Position numbers and translations under genes: made by a program
The notes under the pieces: generated by a model
The model's database searches: none
The model's input: the letters and a program-made list of their open reading frames with translations, nothing else
Told to the model about the DNA's origin: nothing
Part shown: piece by piece, positions 1 through 9,197 of the stretch
How the letters are laid out: each line of letters opens with the position of its first letter
Position numbering within the stretch: the first letter of the stretch is position 1
NCBI GenBank assembly: GCA_040506895.1
Contig: JBEVVY010000001.1
Span: 2,341,116-2,405,115 of the forward strand
Direction: 5' to 3'
DNA from: Sedimenticola_A sp040506895
GTDB lineage: Bacteria > Pseudomonadota > Gammaproteobacteria > Chromatiales > Chromatiaceae
DNA: 64,000 nt

Positions 1-716
1 ACTTGCAAGCTCCATCCAAACCCGAGCAGTATGACTGGTAGCCTTGCGGACAATACATCCATTAACCGTGATCCGATCAATTCGTATCCGTAACGCAACA
101 ACTTCCGCGCCGTTGCAGAATTGAACCGCCCGCGCCGATCAACTTTAGAGAGATTCTGCATCAAAATGATGAATGTTGCAGACTCAAAAAGCTCTTTGAT
201 TATCAGGCTCCAGACACCAAAATCAGATACCGCAGCGATTACACCAGCTGATGCACCGACAATTGTGGAAGCAAAAATTGTGGCCGAAACCAATCTGTAT
301 TTTAAATCCTTCTCAACCCATACCTCCTGTACCGAAGCAGGTAAACGCATCAGGCGGCTAAGGGTAAGGATAAAAAGAAGAGCAACGACCTGGTCACTGA
401 CCCCAGCAGCCAGAGCAATAAAGAGCCCAATGGTAGCTAGAGCAAGCACACCAAAAACAAGATAGACGGTTATCTTCCACGCGGTGGGTAAAATGTCATC
501 TTCAGTTTGAAACTTTACTATGCCATCTGCTGAAGCAATATTCACCAGTATAAGCAGAAGTTCCAGAACACTTGACATCAACGCATACTGACCAAAATCC
601 TCCGGCATCAGGAATCTTGCCAATACTATCTGCGCAATAAAGGAGAATGCCTGCTTGGCGTAGCTGAATGAGCCCAGCCATATCCCTGCAGTCAGCGCTT
701 TATTACCGATACTCAT
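1..716 (-). CDS. Oligosaccharide flippase (Wzx/MviN-like), 3' end beyond window
   Basis: Inner-membrane protein that would flip undecaprenyl-linked oligosaccharide units to the periplasm. Translating the minus strand from the ATG at 716 gives 238 residues of open frame running off the left edge. The N-terminus begins MSIGNKALTAGIWLGSF and continues with IAQIVLARFLMPEDFGQYAL, the typical opening of polysaccharide biosynthesis/export flippases (PF01943/PF13440). Hydrophobic segments follow at about residues 15-60, 85-120 and 150-180. Plus-strand frames across this stretch are shadows. It lies downstream of the glycosyltransferase genes on the same strand, which fits the flippase of a Wzx/Wzy-type glycan locus. 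The substrate cannot be told. Confidence 0.82.
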   Translation of the reverse strand, partial: MSIGNKALTAGIWLGSFSYAKQAFSFIAQIVLARFLMPEDFGQYALMSSVLELLLILVNIASADGIVKFQTEDDILPTAWKITVYLVFGVLALATIGLFIALAAGVSDQVVALLFILTLSRLMRLPASVQEVWVEKDLKYRLVSATIFASTIVGASAGVIAAVSDFGVWSLIIKELFESATFIILMQNLSKVDRRGRFNSATARKLLRYGYELIGSRLMDVLSARLPVILLGFGWSLQ

Positions 717-787
717 CTATTTTTCAGTTTCGAAGTATTGGGTTAATTTTCAAGAAAAAATCTCGTTTGGTCAGAAAGCAGATCCAC

Positions 788-1936
788 CTAATCAAGAACC
801 GTCTTGTACAGGGCTTCCATCCGATCCCCATAGTCCCGCCATGAATAGCCCTCTTTCACCTTCATCGAAGCATTGTGAGCCATAGCCTCTCTTATTTCAG
901 GATTGTCATGTAAATATCTGATTTTTTCCTTCAGCGACTCCACGTCCCTGATTGGCACTACGAAGCCCTCCTTTCCGTCTTCAACTAAATCATCTCCTCC
1001 TGAATTGGTTGTGCAGATCAGAGGCAACGCGCATGCCATGGCTTGCGGCTGCACCATGGACAATCCCTCTTCCAATGAAGGGTGACAGAAAACATCACAC
1101 TGGGAATAGTACCAATAGAGTGAGTCTTGCGGCTGATGCCCAACCAGCTTCACTCTTCCGTTGTCGTATTTCTGAAGATACTCTTTGATTTCATCACTAG
1201 CGGTACCGACAAGCCATAACTCTGAATTTTCCAGGTTGAGTTCAAAAAACGCTTGAAGAAGGTACTGAACACCCTTACGGATAATCAGTCCACCGGCAAA
1301 CACAATCCTGAAAACATCGTCCTCCTTTGCTACCTTCTTGAATTTTTCGAGATCGACTCCATATGGATTGTGCAATAACTTTTTCCTACTGAATCCTTTT
1401 TCCAAGAAAGTTCGCTCAACAAAATTGCTTGGTATCGATATATAATCCGATTCCCGGTACTCGACCAGTTCCCGCTTTGTTATATTCGGGTGATGTCCAC
1501 CGTAATCCTTCCCCTGCAGCGCATACTCCTCTTTGAGTATACGATCCTGGTACTCGATATGACTTGAACCACGCTCAACAATAGTTTTTATGCCAAGACG
1601 GTTCGCTTTTCGTATACATTCTCTGGATGATGCACTCCACCCTACGAAGATATCAGTTTCCGGCGGTATGAATTTTGAAGCAATGTAATCATACAGCTCT
1701 ACCTGCTTAAGGCTTAACCAATTACGGAATATTGAAGGAAAGTAGCGTATAGCCCTGTTGAACACCTCAAGTGGCAAGAGAGAGATAACTCTCTGTCTTG
1801 GTATACCCCATTCGGAAACTTTGCTGTACGGGTAGGTCGTTATAAGCAAATGGAGGTTTCCTTGCCTGTAGAGTTCTCCTGCAAGGTCAAACGCATGAAA
1901 GCGCCCATTGACAGATACCGTGACCTTCATATTCAT
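788..1936 (-). CDS. Glycosyltransferase family 4
   Basis: A 382-residue GT-B fold sugar transferase, probably acting on the cytoplasmic face of the inner membrane during surface-glycan assembly. The C-terminal Rossmann half starts with FAGGLIIRKGVQYLLQAF (about 213-230) and carries the donor-binding EEGLSMVQPQAMACALP stretch from residue 289. In the usual EX7E motif the second Glu is replaced by Gln (E290...Q298), a variant that some GT4 enzymes tolerate. The ATG at 1936 overlaps the stop of the upstream gene by four bases (ATGA), indicating translational coupling. The 71-bp gap to the flippase suggests one transcript. Donor and acceptor sugars are unknown. Confidence 0.85.
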   Translation of the reverse strand: MNMKVTVSVNGRFHAFDLAGELYRQGNLHLLITTYPYSKVSEWGIPRQRVISLLPLEVFNRAIRYFPSIFRNWLSLKQVELYDYIASKFIPPETDIFVGWSASSRECIRKANRLGIKTIVERGSSHIEYQDRILKEEYALQGKDYGGHHPNITKRELVEYRESDYISIPSNFVERTFLEKGFSRKKLLHNPYGVDLEKFKKVAKEDDVFRIVFAGGLIIRKGVQYLLQAFFELNLENSELWLVGTASDEIKEYLQKYDNGRVKLVGHQPQDSLYWYYSQCDVFCHPSLEEGLSMVQPQAMACALPLICTTNSGGDDLVEDGKEGFVVPIRDVESLKEKIRYLHDNPEIREAMAHNASMKVKEGYSWRDYGDRMEALYKTVLD

Positions 1937-2952
1937 GGCAATGACTTGATAGTTAGAAGCATCTGCTTTAAACCATCGGTATTCGAATACCCTGACTTAA
2001 GGCATCTTTCAAATCCACGCTGAGCAATTGATTTTCTCCTGCCATCATCTTCGAGAAACAATCTCACCTTATCCAGCAACTCTTCATCACTCTCGAAATA
2101 TGCAGCCTCTTCGTCCTCCTTGAATAGACGGATGTGCTCGTTGGTCCTTTCTGCAAGCATGAAAGCAGCACATGCCGGAATCTCCATCGTCCTATCAGTC
2201 TGCAGATCCCGATTGGCTTTTCTGAGGAAGCAGAGATTTATCTTTGTCGCGCAGATCCCGCGCTGATAATCCTCTCCGAGGAGAGGCCTGTTTTCCACAA
2301 CCAGATTCTCATGCTTTCCTGTCCAGCCATCCCATCCGTTACCCCATATCCGAACCTTGATTCCCTTTTTCGCGAGGTAAAGCATGCTCCTGGCTCGCTC
2401 CTTCTCGAAGGTCCCGATAAAACCGACATCAGCCCCGAATTTTTCAATGTCGCCTTCTTTAAGCTCTATTGGTTTGTGCGCATTTTCATCATAGAGTTTG
2501 TCAACAAAAACAACCTCTTTTGCACCTAATCCCTTAAGCTCATCGATGTTGTAACTTTTTGTGGTAAACACCAGGTCATAAAACTTCAAACCGAATGTAT
2601 AAAACCAACTGCGATTATGGATTGCGTACATATCATCTTCAGAATATGAAACTATCTTTGCAGTCGGAAATTTCTCTCTCATTTTTTTGATTGTCCAGGG
2701 AAAAAGTGCATTCCCCTTTTCAATCCAGATTACGTCGTAATCCTGTTGTGCAACATCCCTTTTGATATTCTTGTTTATCTTTATTGAATCTATCGGCAAA
2801 CCCAGTTTCCAGGTAAGCTTTTCTATGAATGAAGTGTACTCACCAAAAAAAGTTTTTATAGACGTGACATCATGCCCAAGACTTATAAATGCCTTGTTCC
2901 TGAGTAAGCAACGCGAGTGATCGATCAATTCACCAATAAATAAAATTTTCAT
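1933..2952 (-). CDS. CgeB-like glycosyltransferase
   Basis: This 339-residue protein starts with MKILFIGELIDHSRCLLRNK, a Rossmann opening. It ends with a CgeB/Glyco_trans_1_2-type module: RTMEIPACAAFMLAERTNEH, then SDEELLDKVRLFLEDD and a run of basic helices. In that family the conserved E of the EIPA motif and the following aromatic/acidic segments bind the nucleotide-sugar donor. No signal peptide is visible, so it is predicted cytoplasmic. It is coupled to the following GT4 gene by an ATGA overlap. The specific linkage made is not predictable from sequence; family assignment is fairly secure, function beyond glycosyl transfer is inference. Confidence 0.72.
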   Translation of the reverse strand: MKILFIGELIDHSRCLLRNKAFISLGHDVTSIKTFFGEYTSFIEKLTWKLGLPIDSIKINKNIKRDVAQQDYDVIWIEKGNALFPWTIKKMREKFPTAKIVSYSEDDMYAIHNRSWFYTFGLKFYDLVFTTKSYNIDELKGLGAKEVVFVDKLYDENAHKPIELKEGDIEKFGADVGFIGTFEKERARSMLYLAKKGIKVRIWGNGWDGWTGKHENLVVENRPLLGEDYQRGICATKINLCFLRKANRDLQTDRTMEIPACAAFMLAERTNEHIRLFKEDEEAAYFESDEELLDKVRLFLEDDGRRKSIAQRGFERCLKSGYSNTDGLKQMLLTIKSLP

Positions 2953-2989
2953 CTGCTTTATTCAAATAAAAAGAGCCTTGGCTCTTGCA

Positions 2990-3679
2990 TCAGAAAGAGT
3001 AATCAAAAAACTCAATATCATCTTTATACATGCTCTCAACCATCTCTCTTGAAACAGCTGTATACAGATCCCTGTAATCAGAGCTGTCCGTTTGCTTCCC
3101 AGCATGTGGCAATGAGATTTCACCCAGCCCCCACTCTTCGCACATGTTTGAAAAATCCGATGCCAAGCTCTCGAATCTGAGTACCCTGTCTACTCCCAGG
3201 TCACCCCTGCAATCCAGGATGAAGTCTACTTGCTGACGTTTGTGCGCCAGTTGATTATGTGAACCGCTGTCCAGGCTATACCAGTTTTTGCAAAACTCCT
3301 GGAAACCCTCTTGTGTATGTTCTGTTTCACTTGCAAAGTGCCTGTAGGTTGAGGTTGCCCTGTCCCAGGGGTTTCTGCATATAGCGAAAGACCGCAACAT
3401 GTTACTTTCACCACAAGGTATAAGATTGAGAAGTTCCATCTCCTGCAGGGTCAAGTGTTGAGCGCATAATGAAACATCTATAGTTCCGTGAAGCGTTCTC
3501 CTTGCTTCGCGATTCGCTGAAATATTCAGGAGAAGCTTGGATGCTCTGCTGAATAATGATCTGCTTCCAAGTCTATTCAATCGACGACTGTCAGACAGAC
3601 CCAATGCGATCTCTACAGATTTCCCCGCATTTTTTGGAATATGAACAAACAGCATATTTTTGCTTTCTATATATGGCAT
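2990..3679 (-). CDS. Sulfotransferase family protein
   Basis: A 229-residue P-loop sulfotransferase of the Golgi-type family 2 class, predicted to move sulfate from PAPS to a carbohydrate. The 5'-phosphosulfate-binding loop is at the N-terminus (LFVHIPKNAGKSVEIALGL, about residues 10-28). The 3'-phosphate-binding motif is CRNPWDRATSTYRHF near residue 125. Its length suits bacterial carbohydrate sulfotransferases. It sits among glycosyltransferase genes on the same strand, 37 bp upstream of the CgeB-like gene, so its likely substrate is the glycan made here. No APS or PAPS synthesis gene is in the window, though cysQ (PAP recycling) lies far away at 40898. Confidence 0.82.
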   Translation of the reverse strand: MPYIESKNMLFVHIPKNAGKSVEIALGLSDSRRLNRLGSRSLFSRASKLLLNISANREARRTLHGTIDVSLCAQHLTLQEMELLNLIPCGESNMLRSFAICRNPWDRATSTYRHFASETEHTQEGFQEFCKNWYSLDSGSHNQLAHKRQQVDFILDCRGDLGVDRVLRFESLASDFSNMCEEWGLGEISLPHAGKQTDSSDYRDLYTAVSREMVESMYKDDIEFFDYSF

Positions 3680-3758
3680 ATATAAATTCAGATATTTGGT
3701 AATCAGGATTTAATTCGATCCAGCTTTGTTGTATTCCATAAAATATTTTGTAACAAAA

Positions 3759-4919
3759 TCAAACCAATCCACTTCTCAAACCTGCAATATTCTCAGGAAT
3801 GCCCCAGGTTTTTATAATTTCCGTGCTTTGCCGCCCCATCTCGATATACTTATCTTCCTTCATGCAATTCTCGAGCGCACCGACCAGGGCGTCTTCATCT
3901 GCAGGTGGAATGACATAGCCATTAATGCCATCGCGCACCAGGTCTGATCCTGAACCCACCTGATCAGTAACAATGATTGCACAACCTGCATTCATCGCCT
4001 CATTGACCACAAGCCCCCATGTCTCATTGACTGACGGCAAGACAAATACATCCGCCAACGAATAGTACGCAGGCAACTCACTTTGATTTCTGAAACCGAG
4101 AAAACGCACATCCTGTAGTTCCATTTCCTCCGTCATTTCCTTAAGCCTTGGCATCAACTCCCCGTCACCCACGACCAGAAGATACGGCCTGGAATCCTGC
4201 ATCTTTCCATATGCTGAAAGCAATAAATCCGCATATTTACGTGTCGTTAGTTTGCTGGCATACAGAATCACAGGCCTGCCCTTCTCCAGCTGCAGCTCAC
4301 GCCTGATCTCCTCTTTATTTGAATTCTCAGCCAGCCTCCTGAAATAATCATTGTCAACGCAATACGGCATTGACCCGATCTTCTCTTCAGGAATTCCCCT
4401 GGATTCATAAAACTGCCGATTTCTTGTTCCAATGGCCAGGAACTTATCCACCCTGGATAGAAGCAGCTTGACCAATAACTGCCTTACAAAGCCCTTCAAT
4501 CCCGTTGAGCCCTCAACATGATCGGTAGCCTCACACCTGAGAAGAACCTTCAGCCCCTCTTTTTTCGCTCTTAGTGCGGCCAATACATAGCCGTAGTGAT
4601 TCCAACCCTGGATCAAAACCGCATCGAAGTTATCCCTATTCAGAACCTTATCAAGCTGCTTAATTCTTGGTGAAAAAAAGGACACGCTGTTAACAGAAGC
4701 ACCGTCACCCGGGAGAAAAATGTGATTGAAACCGTCCAAAAGAGGTGTATCCCATTCGAGCTCATGCCCGAATTCCTCATCGACATAATTCCTGGTTGAA
4801 AAGTCACTGAAGAAAACAGCTGTCAAATCAATACCAGGGGTTTGCGCTATTTCTCTTAATAACGGTGACTGGTACTGTATTGGATGGGTGGCCAGCCAGG
4901 CCAAACGGATATTCGACAT
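3759..4919 (-). CDS. Glycosyltransferase family 4
   Basis: A 386-residue GT-B enzyme. The N-terminal half opens with IRLAWLATHPIQYQSPLLRE. The C-terminal half has ILYASKLTTRKYADLLLSAY and a standard EX7E donor motif in NETWGLVVNEAMNAGCAII. An alternative TTG start lies four codons upstream at 4931; I prefer the ATG at 4919 because the THPIQY opening then begins at the normal distance from the N-terminus. It is separated from the sulfotransferase gene by about 80 bp and is probably co-transcribed with it. Cytoplasmic or membrane-associated; sugar specificity unknown. Confidence 0.85.
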   Translation of the reverse strand: MSNIRLAWLATHPIQYQSPLLREIAQTPGIDLTAVFFSDFSTRNYVDEEFGHELEWDTPLLDGFNHIFLPGDGASVNSVSFFSPRIKQLDKVLNRDNFDAVLIQGWNHYGYVLAALRAKKEGLKVLLRCEATDHVEGSTGLKGFVRQLLVKLLLSRVDKFLAIGTRNRQFYESRGIPEEKIGSMPYCVDNDYFRRLAENSNKEEIRRELQLEKGRPVILYASKLTTRKYADLLLSAYGKMQDSRPYLLVVGDGELMPRLKEMTEEMELQDVRFLGFRNQSELPAYYSLADVFVLPSVNETWGLVVNEAMNAGCAIIVTDQVGSGSDLVRDGINGYVIPPADEDALVGALENCMKEDKYIEMGRQSTEIIKTWGIPENIAGLRSGLV

Positions 4920-5050
4920 ATAATTATCCAATCACTTGTATCTTACTTACTCATAATCCTTAACGAGCAGCGCACACTTGAATATAAGCCAATTGCTCTT
5001 GTGCAGCATGCCATTACCTGTCCGGGTGAACACAAATCAAATTTCATCTC

Positions 5051-6079
5051 CTACAGACTGGTAAACAGTTCATCGTTATCACGCACCCAGTGAATAAGTC
5101 CCCTGACGCCTTCCCTCACACTGATTTCCGGCTTCCAGTTAATCAACTCTTGCGCTTTATCCAGATTACATACAAAGACCGGTTGATCGCCTGGGCGCCA
5201 ACTATCCCATTTCAAAGGGATCTCAATTTCCAATTCCTGCTCAAGATAGCCAAGCAGTTCCAACAGGGACATCGTGTTCCCTACGCCACCACCTATATTG
5301 AATGCCTGACCGTTTGCGGCATCCCTGTTTTCGATCGCACACTCATATGCCCTGGCCAGATCCTCAACATGCAGTACGTCACGAATCTGCTTACCATCCC
5401 CGAATATCGTAATCTGCTTACCCAATACAGAAGCGATAGTGAACCAGGCTACCCAGCCTTGATCTTCAATACCGAATTGCCTGGTACCGTAGATGCAGGA
5501 CTGCCTGAATGTGGTGGTCTGTAAATCGTAGATCCTCGAGTAATCGATAGCGTACTGATCCGCAACCCCTTTCGAGCAACCGTACGGGGAATGAAAATCC
5601 AATTGCTGCGTTTCACTCACGCCACCAGGCAAGTCACGATACTCGTACCGATTGTTACGCTCGACTGTGCCTACTTCCTCCATTTTCCCATATACTTTAT
5701 TTGTAGATGCGTTTATGAAAAAAGACTCAGGACTCTTCTCACGTATTGCTTCCAGTACATTGAACGTACCAAGCGCATTGATCTCAAAGTCTTCTCTTGG
5801 ATCCGTTACAGATGTCGTTACTGCCACCTGTGCAGCAAGATGCAGCAACGTATCCGGCCGGGTTTTGGCCACCACTCTTTCCAGTTCTTTCTGATCCCTG
5901 ATATCGACTTTCTCGAAATCAATCCGAGCCTGGCTTTTCAGCCATTCCAGGTTCGACTCTGTACCGCGCCTGGAAAGGTTATCCAAAACCGTGACTTCCC
6001 AGCCCCTTTCAGCAAAATACTTTGCTGTGTTCACGCCAATGAACCCAGCTCCACCTGTTATCAGTATTTTTTGTTTCAT
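5051..6079 (-). CDS. NAD-dependent epimerase/dehydratase, CDP-tyvelose 2-epimerase-like
   Basis: An extended short-chain dehydrogenase of 342 residues that epimerises or dehydrates a nucleotide sugar. It shows the NAD-binding ITGGAGFIGVNTAKYF at residues 6-21 and the catalytic YGCSKG (Y-x3-K) near residue 165. The segment after the active site (RQSCIYGTRQFGIEDQGWVA) closely resembles CDP-paratose/tyvelose 2-epimerases, so that subgroup is my best guess; a UDP-sugar epimerase is the alternative. No CDP-glucose synthesis genes are present here. The ATG at 6079 abuts the upstream stop as TGATG; a GTG at 6082 is the alternative start. Confidence 0.82.
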   Translation of the reverse strand: MKQKILITGGAGFIGVNTAKYFAERGWEVTVLDNLSRRGTESNLEWLKSQARIDFEKVDIRDQKELERVVAKTRPDTLLHLAAQVAVTTSVTDPREDFEINALGTFNVLEAIREKSPESFFINASTNKVYGKMEEVGTVERNNRYEYRDLPGGVSETQQLDFHSPYGCSKGVADQYAIDYSRIYDLQTTTFRQSCIYGTRQFGIEDQGWVAWFTIASVLGKQITIFGDGKQIRDVLHVEDLARAYECAIENRDAANGQAFNIGGGVGNTMSLLELLGYLEQELEIEIPLKWDSWRPGDQPVFVCNLDKAQELINWKPEISVREGVRGLIHWVRDNDELFTSL

Positions 6080-7200
6080 CACCAGTTTCCTGAAAGCTCT
6101 TGATATACCTTTACAACCTCTGAAACATTACTGGCCCAGTCAAATCGACCAGCATGTTCCAGGCTCAATGCCACGCGCTTCTCATAGAATTCACTGTCAG
6201 ACAACAGACGATCCACACCCGCTGCAAGTCCATCTACATCGTCTGGCTCACTCATCAAGCCCGCATTTCCAACTGCCTCCGGTAGAGAGGCCGCATTGGA
6301 TGTTACCGCAGGAGTACCACAGGCCATTGCTTCCACAGGCGGGCAGCCGAAACCTTCGTACCAGGAAGGGAACAACAAGCAATCTACCGCGTTGTAAAGC
6401 AACGGCATATTTTCATTTGGCAGATAACCAAGATGTATCACCTGCCCCTTGAACGGACTGTTCCTGACGAGATCACTCCATCCATCTGTCACCCGCCCAA
6501 GACGAACAAGATGGATGTCATCCCTATAGTTGCGATAAAGTTTTTCCATCACTCTTAAACTGGTTTCCTGGTTTTTATAGAACTCCTGCCCAGTGATCAG
6601 AACCAGTTTCTTATCATTTCCTGGAAGCCCAAGCGCCTCTTTTGCCCTGCTTTTCTCATCCTTCCCTAACGGCTTGAATATCTCATTCATTCCGTAATAA
6701 ATGACCTTTATCCTTTCAGGGTCACATCCAATATGTTCAACCAGCGTCCTCTTGGAGTTTTCACTTATGGCTATAATTTTTCCTGCTTTTTTTAAGAATT
6801 TTGCAGAGTATTCACTCAACCAACTGCGACGTCTCATTGATACGCCAGGCATCAGCCCCCTTCCTGCCAACAGAGGAATAATGTCATGCACCGTTACTAC
6901 AGTGCGCTCAGGGTTCAGGACCTGTAAAAGATGGGCATATCCATGATCCAGGATATGATAAATATCACTATCAATTTTTTTTGCCTGAAGCGGGTAGTCA
7001 AGGTATCTTGCAAGCCGCATCTTCAAATTGAATTTCTCAGGTAGTGTTCGAGCCCATCCACTTAGTTCCGGTCTATACTCGGAAAATGAAAAGTCACGCA
7101 CTTCGATTTGCTGCATGTATTTGGATATATTTGCAGCATACACCTCCATACTTATTCGACCATCTTCCTGGAAGTTCCGAAGAAACGTGACTTTTTTCAT
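6079..7200 (-). CDS. Glycosyltransferase family 4
   Basis: A 373-residue GT4 enzyme in the WbdB/mannosyltransferase style. The N-terminus reads MKKVTFLRNFQEDGRISMEV, followed by HDIIPLLAG. The C-terminal domain contains GQEFYKNQETSLRVMEKL and a textbook EX7E motif (WYEGFGCPPVEAMACGTP). An in-frame TTG at 7257 would add 19 residues, but they look unlike the family's N-terminus, so the ATG at 7200 is preferred. The stop overlaps the epimerase start, so the two are translationally coupled. The sugar transferred cannot be inferred. Confidence 0.83.
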   Translation of the reverse strand: MKKVTFLRNFQEDGRISMEVYAANISKYMQQIEVRDFSFSEYRPELSGWARTLPEKFNLKMRLARYLDYPLQAKKIDSDIYHILDHGYAHLLQVLNPERTVVTVHDIIPLLAGRGLMPGVSMRRRSWLSEYSAKFLKKAGKIIAISENSKRTLVEHIGCDPERIKVIYYGMNEIFKPLGKDEKSRAKEALGLPGNDKKLVLITGQEFYKNQETSLRVMEKLYRNYRDDIHLVRLGRVTDGWSDLVRNSPFKGQVIHLGYLPNENMPLLYNAVDCLLFPSWYEGFGCPPVEAMACGTPAVTSNAASLPEAVGNAGLMSEPDDVDGLAAGVDRLLSDSEFYEKRVALSLEHAGRFDWASNVSEVVKVYQELSGNW

Positions 7201-7369
7201 GCGACTATGTAACCCTGTCCTTTTGTATGCCTGAGCCTTTAGCCGGCCCAGAACCAACTCTTACGTTTATAATTGAGCAGACTTCGAAGATCTGAATTAT
7301 TCCCTGTTTTTTCGACTGAAAACCAGGAAAAGAAAAACAGTCTCCAAATATTACCTCTAACAATAGTTA

Positions 7370-9160
7370 CTAACCCTGGTTCGCCAAGGCATACACGTGC
7401 CTGGCCCATCCCCTCAAGCCTCGCCCATTCTCATATTCAGCGCCTTCAGCAAGCCATGACCTGACCGGAATTGAAAAGCCGGTCTTGGGGCGCTCTAAAA
7501 TCTCCCCCGGGAGACCAGGTGCAACCTTCTCCGCAACTTCCCGTTTGGATATTCCAGGGCACCCGGAAAGAATCGGGGCCACTGCTTTCAACAAGTGAAG
7601 GTCAACCAGGGGAACCCTGATTTCAAGGGAATGAGCCATTCCAGCCCAATCCGAATCCCGCAACAACTGGTTTCTCATATACCACGTCATCTCCATCGCA
7701 GATATCTGCAGTCGTTCCGATGTAATGGCACTTGCTGGAGAGTCCACCTTCAGGACGGAATTCAGAACCTGCCAACCGCTGCGTACGAACTCTGGATCAA
7801 GGAATTCCACCAATTCCCAGGGCATATAGAGGCCCCGCCGCAACAAGTATGCCCCTTCCGGACTTCCTCCATACTCAAAAAGCCCAGCGTATTTTGGCGA
7901 TGTGAATCGCTTGATGACGGGTGCAGTGAGGATCCTGAATGCACGACCGAAGCCCGGAATCGATGACAATAAGCCACTCGCTTTTCGTATGCGGGGAATA
8001 TCCGTAAAACTCGGATATGAAGCAAAGAGCTCATCACCTCCAAGTCCGGACAAGGCAACCTTGAGCCCCTGGCTTGCTGCCGCCTTGGATACAAACCAGG
8101 TATTCACACCATCGATTGATGGCTGATCCATTGCTGAAAGAAGATGCTGGTAGTCCTCGGAAAAATCAGATTTTCTGACACGCACAGTTGAGTGAACAGC
8201 ATCCAACTCACCTGCAACACGCTCTGCAAGCGGCGCCTCATCATTCTCAGTTCCGAAATACTCTTCGAATCCCAGCGTGATCGTCCTGAGCCGCTCTGCC
8301 ATATCCCACTTGCTGCTTGCTACGCAACTTGCAATCAGCGTTGAATCCAGACCCGAAGACAAGAACGTCCCTACCTGCACATCAGCCAAACCATGCACAT
8401 CGATACTATCCCTGATGGCATCCGAGATTGCTTCAAGCGCTTCACCTTTTTCCATGGAAACAGGATCAGCGGCTGCTATCACTTCTGCAATGGAAGAAAA
8501 TTTCTCCGGATCTCCAGTCCCCCTTTTTCCAACACGAATGCTATGGCCTGCTGGCAGTGCATGAATCCCACTGTAAAGTGTGTATGGCTCAGGCACAGAT
8601 CCCCACAGAAAAAAACCAACATGTCCAGCAGGGTTCTCGCCGGTATCCACATTACCGGCAAGCAGCGCTTTCACCTGGGACGCAAACCTGAATGCGCCGC
8701 CATTATCAGCATAGTACAGAGGCTTGATACCCATGGGATCACGGGCCAGAAAAAGAGATTTATCCGCCGAATCCCAGATTGCAAATGCATACATTCCCCG
8801 TAATTTTTGCAGCATCGCTTCCCCATGCTTTTTATAGAGATGAAGCAAAACCTCTGTATCAGCATGAGACGAAAACACGCACCCATCTCTCTCGAGTTCC
8901 AGCCGGAGCTCCGGGTAATTGTAGATCTCCCCATTGAATACGACGACATTCCCATACGAATCCACCATGGGTTGGGCGCCGGCAGACGACAGATCGAGAA
9001 TGGAGAGACGGCGATGGGCCAGGCCGAGTGTCGCATCATCCGAAAGCCAAAGCCCATCGCTGTCAGGCCCACGGGCCACCATCGAATCCCGAATCCGAAG
9101 TAACTCGTCATGGTCTACCGGGCGCCCCGTATAGCCATATATCCCTGCAACGCCACACAT
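7370..9160 (-). CDS. asnB: Asparagine synthetase (glutamine-hydrolysing) type amidotransferase
   Basis: A 596-residue class II glutamine amidotransferase fused to an ATP-pyrophosphatase synthetase domain. The ATG at 9160 was chosen because it places the nucleophilic Cys directly after Met (MCGVAGIYGYTG); the open frame extends 47 codons further upstream, but those residues would block autoprocessing. The glutaminase part has RGPDSDGLW and YNGEIYN-like signatures, and the synthetase has the PP-loop SSGLDSTLIAS near residue 260. AsnB homologues are common in O-antigen and capsule loci, where they amidate uronic-acid sugars, so a glycan-modifying role is as likely as free asparagine synthesis. 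It is transcribed with the downstream glycosyltransferases. Confidence 0.88.
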   Translation of the reverse strand: MCGVAGIYGYTGRPVDHDELLRIRDSMVARGPDSDGLWLSDDATLGLAHRRLSILDLSSAGAQPMVDSYGNVVVFNGEIYNYPELRLELERDGCVFSSHADTEVLLHLYKKHGEAMLQKLRGMYAFAIWDSADKSLFLARDPMGIKPLYYADNGGAFRFASQVKALLAGNVDTGENPAGHVGFFLWGSVPEPYTLYSGIHALPAGHSIRVGKRGTGDPEKFSSIAEVIAAADPVSMEKGEALEAISDAIRDSIDVHGLADVQVGTFLSSGLDSTLIASCVASSKWDMAERLRTITLGFEEYFGTENDEAPLAERVAGELDAVHSTVRVRKSDFSEDYQHLLSAMDQPSIDGVNTWFVSKAAASQGLKVALSGLGGDELFASYPSFTDIPRIRKASGLLSSIPGFGRAFRILTAPVIKRFTSPKYAGLFEYGGSPEGAYLLRRGLYMPWELVEFLDPEFVRSGWQVLNSVLKVDSPASAITSERLQISAMEMTWYMRNQLLRDSDWAGMAHSLEIRVPLVDLHLLKAVAPILSGCPGISKREVAEKVAPGLPGEILERPKTGFSIPVRSWLAEGAEYENGRGLRGWARHVYALANQG

Positions 9161-9197
9161 CGTCAGGAAACGCTCACGTGATATCTGGATAAGTGCA

